Part shown: one piece after another, positions 61,196 through 64,000 of the stretch
Layout: the number at the start of each line of letters is the position of its first letter
Position numbering within the stretch: position 1 is the first letter of the stretch
DNA from: Spirochaeta isovalerica
GTDB lineage: Bacteria; Spirochaetota; Spirochaetia; DSM-2461
Direction of reading: 5' to 3'
Length of the DNA: 64,000 nt
Assembly (NCBI RefSeq): GCF_014207565.1
Contig: NZ_JACHGJ010000002.1
Span: 62,001-126,000 of the forward strand
Program-made: the position numbers and the translations under genes
Notes under the pieces: model-generated
Seen by the model: only the letters and a program-made list of their open reading frames with translations
What the model was told of the DNA's origin: nothing
Databases searched by the model: none

Positions 61196-62431
61196 ATGAG
61201 CAATGATAAATCCATGTCCGCTGTTTTTTCTGATTTGAAACTATCTGAAGAGCTTCAAAGAGCAGTAAAAGCACAGGAATACGATGAACCCTCTCCCATT
61301 CAAATTGAAACTATCCCCGTAGTGCTGTCGGGATGGGATATTCTGGCCGCATCCCAGACCGGCACAGGCAAAACGGCTGCCTATGTTCTGCCGCTTCTCG
61401 ATCTATTAAATAAATGCGGTGAAGCCCGGGCCAATCATATGAAAGCCCTTGTGCTGGCTCCTACCAGAGAACTGGCGGCTCAGATCTACGAAAGTATTGT
61501 AAATTACGGCCGGTTTATGGATTTGAAATCAACCGTTGTATACGGGGGGAAGAAAATCAATCCCCAGATGATCAGAATGACAAAGGGGATGCATATACTC
61601 GTTGCGACGCCGGGAAGGCTGCTCGATTTATACAGGCAGAACGCCGTCAGGTTTACCGATCTCAAGTACCTGGTTCTCGATGAAGCCGACCGGATGCTGA
61701 ATCTGGGATTTTCAGAAGAGATAAAGGAAATTCTGAATCTCCTTCCCCGAAAACGACAGACATTGATGTTCACAGCGACTTTTACGGACGAAGTTCGATC
61801 TCTGGCCAGAAAACTGGTGAATAATCCGGTTGAGATATCCGTTAATCCCGAAGAAATAACAGTGGAGTCGGTTACCCAATGGGTATATCCTGTTGATCAT
61901 TTAAGAAAGACAGCTCTGCTTATTCAACTTATGGGGGATATATCGCCTGAAAAGGTCCTCGTATTTACAAAGACGAAAAACAGAGCCGACCATCTGGCTC
62001 AAAAACTGGAAAAAGCCGGATTCAGTGCTGCTGCCATTCATGGGAATAAAAGTCAGGGGAATCGGACAAGGTCGCTGGAAGACTTTAAAAACGGAAAGGT
62101 CACAGTACTTGTTGCAACAGATCTGGCTGCAAGGGGGCTTGATATTAACTGTCTTCCCTTAGTGGTGAATTTTGATCTGCCTCATTTGAAAGAAGACTAT
62201 ATCCACAGAATAGGCAGAACCGGCAGGGCCAGTTCCAAAGGCCAGGCTATTTCTTTTGTCTCCAGGGAAGAGTTTAAGACGCTGGCGGATATTGAACGAC
62301 TGACAAAACAGGTTATCGATCGTATTACTGTTCCGGGATTTGAAATGGAACTCCCTTTACCTCCTTCCAAACTTGACATGCGGCCATTTAAAACCAGGAA
62401 ACCGAAGAAGAAAAAAACTGAGTTGTTGTAA
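61196..62431 (+). CDS. DEAD-box RNA helicase, RhlE-like
   Basis: The 411-residue protein has AASQTGTGKTAAY, PTRELAAQIYE, TPGRLLD, VLDEADRMLNLGF, TATFTDEV, ATDLAARGLDI and HRIGRTGRA. It has no extra RNA-binding domain, only a basic tail (KPKKKKTELL), as in the RhlE group. Such helicases unwind RNA in ribosome assembly and cold adaptation. It is divergent from the DbpA-like gene. The ribosome site is weak (GAAAGAG). Confidence 0.9.
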   Translation: MSNDKSMSAVFSDLKLSEELQRAVKAQEYDEPSPIQIETIPVVLSGWDILAASQTGTGKTAAYVLPLLDLLNKCGEARANHMKALVLAPTRELAAQIYESIVNYGRFMDLKSTVVYGGKKINPQMIRMTKGMHILVATPGRLLDLYRQNAVRFTDLKYLVLDEADRMLNLGFSEEIKEILNLLPRKRQTLMFTATFTDEVRSLARKLVNNPVEISVNPEEITVESVTQWVYPVDHLRKTALLIQLMGDISPEKVLVFTKTKNRADHLAQKLEKAGFSAAAIHGNKSQGNRTRSLEDFKNGKVTVLVATDLAARGLDINCLPLVVNFDLPHLKEDYIHRIGRTGRASSKGQAISFVSREEFKTLADIERLTKQVIDRITVPGFEMELPLPPSKLDMRPFKTRKPKKKKTELL

Positions 62432-62465
62432 ATATCAGAAAGTATTCGATTGTTTTTTAATATGT

Positions 62466-62471
62466 TATAAT
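62466..62471 (+). promoter_or_regulatory. -10 element six bases before the carboxylesterase start
   Basis: A perfect TATAAT (62466-62471) ends six bases before the ATG at 62478. No -35 match or ribosome site is seen. Confidence 0.45.
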
Positions 62472-62477
62472 TAAAAA

Positions 62478-64000
62478 ATGAATAATCGGATAATTGTTCT
62501 TACCATTTTTCTGATTCTCCTTTCTTTTTCCGGTTGCATGACCCTGAAAGTCAGTGATCTTGAAGCAATAGACAGAAATCCAGGATGGAACGGAGATAAA
62601 TATGTTCATCTTGATGCCGGCTGGATTCAAGGTGAAGAAGATTCTGATGAAACGTGGGTCTGGAAAGGAATTCCCTATGCCGCTCCTCCCGTAGGTGATC
62701 TCCGTTGGAAGGCCCCCCGACCTGTAGAGCCATGGAATGATGTAAGAAAGACGGTTCGTTTTGCACCTAAGGCCACTCAGTTTATTCCTCTCCTGAAGGG
62801 TCCTGTTTCCGGGGAAGAGGATTGTCTGTATCTGAATATCTGGCGGCCGAAAACACTTGAGCAGAATCTACCAGTTTATGTCTGGATTCACGGAGGAGGA
62901 AACTCAATAGGAAGTTCTACGTCCGATGATTACCTCGGTTATGCGCTGGCATCGCGATCAAATGCCGTTTTCGTCTCAATCAATTACAGGCTAGGTCCGC
63001 TTGGATGGTTCAGACATCCCGCTTTACAGACAGATAATAAACTGGACAATTCTGGAAATTACGGACTTCTGGATATCATAGCGGCACTGCGCTGGATCCG
63101 GGATAACATCGAAGGATTCGGTGGAGATCCGGGTAATGTAACATTGAGTGGAGAGTCCGCAGGAGCCAACAATACCCTGGCGCTTATGCTGAGCCCGGAA
63201 GCCGACGGTTTATTTCATAAAGCCATTGTTCAAAGCGGGTACAGACGTTCTGTCAGTACCGGTGAGGCGGAGAAACATTCGATGGATATCGCGGCATATC
63301 TGATCGAAAAGAACGGACTGGAAAAGGAACAGTTAAGTTCCGAAGAAATAAAGAAGTTGTTGCTTGAAAGCTCTCCGAAAGACCTTTTTAAATTTTATGA
63401 ACCGGGCATTACAGGGATGATCGATAACCCCTATCATATTGAAGACGGTTTCGTATTTCCCGAAGGAGGGTTCAGCCGTTTCGATACCGGAGATTATCCC
63501 AATAAAGTTCCGATGATTGTCGGGAGCAACAAGGATGAAATGAAGATGTTTCTCTTCTTTGACTCTACTATTGATTGGAAGAGCGACCTCTATCAATATG
63601 TATCAGAAATTGGAAGTCTCAGGTTTAAAGAAGAAGGCGTCGACAGCATCGCCGCTGCAATAAACAGAAATTCAGGGCCTCCGGTTTATGCATACCGTTT
63701 TGACTGGGGAAGTCCGGATGAAGAGGAAGAGAGTCCGCTGCCCGGAAAAAGGGGGCAAAGACTCGGAGCTTTTCATACTCTCGAAATACCATTCTTTCTG
63801 GGACTTGATACAATAAACGGTTCATTATTCACTTCTCTTGTTTTCAATCGACATAATGAAGAGGGTCGTAGAAATTTAACCGGTACAATTATGGATTACA
63901 CAGCGAATTTTATATGGAATGGATCTCCTGATAGGGGCAGGCCGGTTCCTCTGGACTGGCCTGTCTGGGATGAGGAAAACAGGTATCTTGTTTTTAACAC
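62478..64000 (+). CDS. Type B carboxylesterase lipoprotein, partial
   Basis: The frame is open from the ATG at 62478 to the right edge (507 codons), so the C-terminus is cut off. A lipoprotein signal ends in LSFSGC (Cys20), which fixes this start. The fold is a type B carboxylesterase: GIPYAAPPVGDLRWKAP, EDCLYLNIWRP, oxyanion-hole HGGG (138-141) and the nucleophile Ser227 in GESAGA. The later EIPFFLG is where the catalytic His region begins. It should hydrolyse esters outside the inner membrane. No ribosome site is present. Confidence 0.9.
   Translation, partial: MNNRIIVLTIFLILLSFSGCMTLKVSDLEAIDRNPGWNGDKYVHLDAGWIQGEEDSDETWVWKGIPYAAPPVGDLRWKAPRPVEPWNDVRKTVRFAPKATQFIPLLKGPVSGEEDCLYLNIWRPKTLEQNLPVYVWIHGGGNSIGSSTSDDYLGYALASRSNAVFVSINYRLGPLGWFRHPALQTDNKLDNSGNYGLLDIIAALRWIRDNIEGFGGDPGNVTLSGESAGANNTLALMLSPEADGLFHKAIVQSGYRRSVSTGEAEKHSMDIAAYLIEKNGLEKEQLSSEEIKKLLLESSPKDLFKFYEPGITGMIDNPYHIEDGFVFPEGGFSRFDTGDYPNKVPMIVGSNKDEMKMFLFFDSTIDWKSDLYQYVSEIGSLRFKEEGVDSIAAAINRNSGPPVYAYRFDWGSPDEEEESPLPGKRGQRLGAFHTLEIPFFLGLDTINGSLFTSLVFNRHNEEGRRNLTGTIMDYTANFIWNGSPDRGRPVPLDWPVWDEENRYLVFN

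Noticed and set aside
1-64000. CRISPR arrays, rRNA, tRNA, insertion sequences and prophage
   Set aside because: No regularly spaced repeats, no cloverleaf with a T-loop consensus, and no transposase or phage motifs were seen.

Overview
The window looks like ordinary chromosome of a free-living spirochaete (Spirochaetota, Spirochaetaceae-like). This is inferred from the density of 7TM-DISM receptors, methyl-accepting chemotaxis proteins, PAS/GAF signalling proteins, lipoproteins with Spirochaeta-type lipoboxes, and the moderate base composition. No rRNA, tRNA, insertion sequence, prophage or CRISPR array was seen. Both window edges cut a gene: a beta-helix protein on the minus strand at the left and a carboxylesterase lipoprotein on the plus strand at the right.

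Layout. 1-8.1 kb: partial beta-helix protein, FAD/NAD disulfide-type oxidoreductase, COG0731 radical SAM protein, YkgJ-like Cys-cluster protein, then a minus-strand operon (ArsC/Spx-like, Old Yellow Enzyme, GH3 lipoprotein) and a chalcone-isomerase-like secreted protein. 8.1-15.2 kb: divergent PAS histidine kinase, a MATE-MarR operon with twin operator-like repeats around its promoter, nitroreductase, GPH-family transporter and a cysteine-poor ATE-like aminoacyl-transferase. 15.2-20.4 kb: chemotaxis receptor, two lipoproteins of unknown role and an HD phosphohydrolase. 20.5-26.5 kb: phnD-phnC-phnE uptake genes followed closely by surE and an HAD-like protein, then an SDR. 26.5-36.4 kb: diguanylate cyclase, a TetR-controlled flavodoxin pair, a 7TM-DISM sensor with an RsbW-like ATPase, and a TRAP-type binding protein paired with a sensor kinase. 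36.5-47.3 kb: 5'-nucleotidase lipoprotein, MoaE-like plus EFR1 pair, secreted unknowns, SDR, PQQ-type sugar dehydrogenase, 7TM-DISM chemotaxis receptor and a FolB-FolK fusion. 47.6-62.4 kb: two RRM proteins with matching promoters and leaders, PlsC, pirin, another chemotaxis receptor, a BON-like protein, a GGDEF-enzyme I fusion, a B12-type radical SAM protein, an RNase D-like nuclease and two DEAD-box helicases (DbpA-like and RhlE-like).

How it works together. Much of the window is signal transduction: three chemotaxis receptors, three kinase-like sensors and two GGDEF proteins. The 47.8-62.4 kb stretch is rich in RNA-handling proteins and resembles a cold or RNA-structure response set. Two regulons can be read from DNA motifs. 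A TetR protein has an ATAACA-N2-TGTTAT site at its own promoter, at the flavodoxin operon and at an SDR gene 12.5 kb away. A MarR protein is preceded by two GTTAGAAATCTAA sites flanking the MATE promoter. Several genes have a -10 element 5-7 bases before the start codon and no Shine-Dalgarno sequence, which suggests leaderless messages. The 47331-47609 stretch holds no gene I can support. All functional names come from recognisable motifs read by eye; no database search was run.
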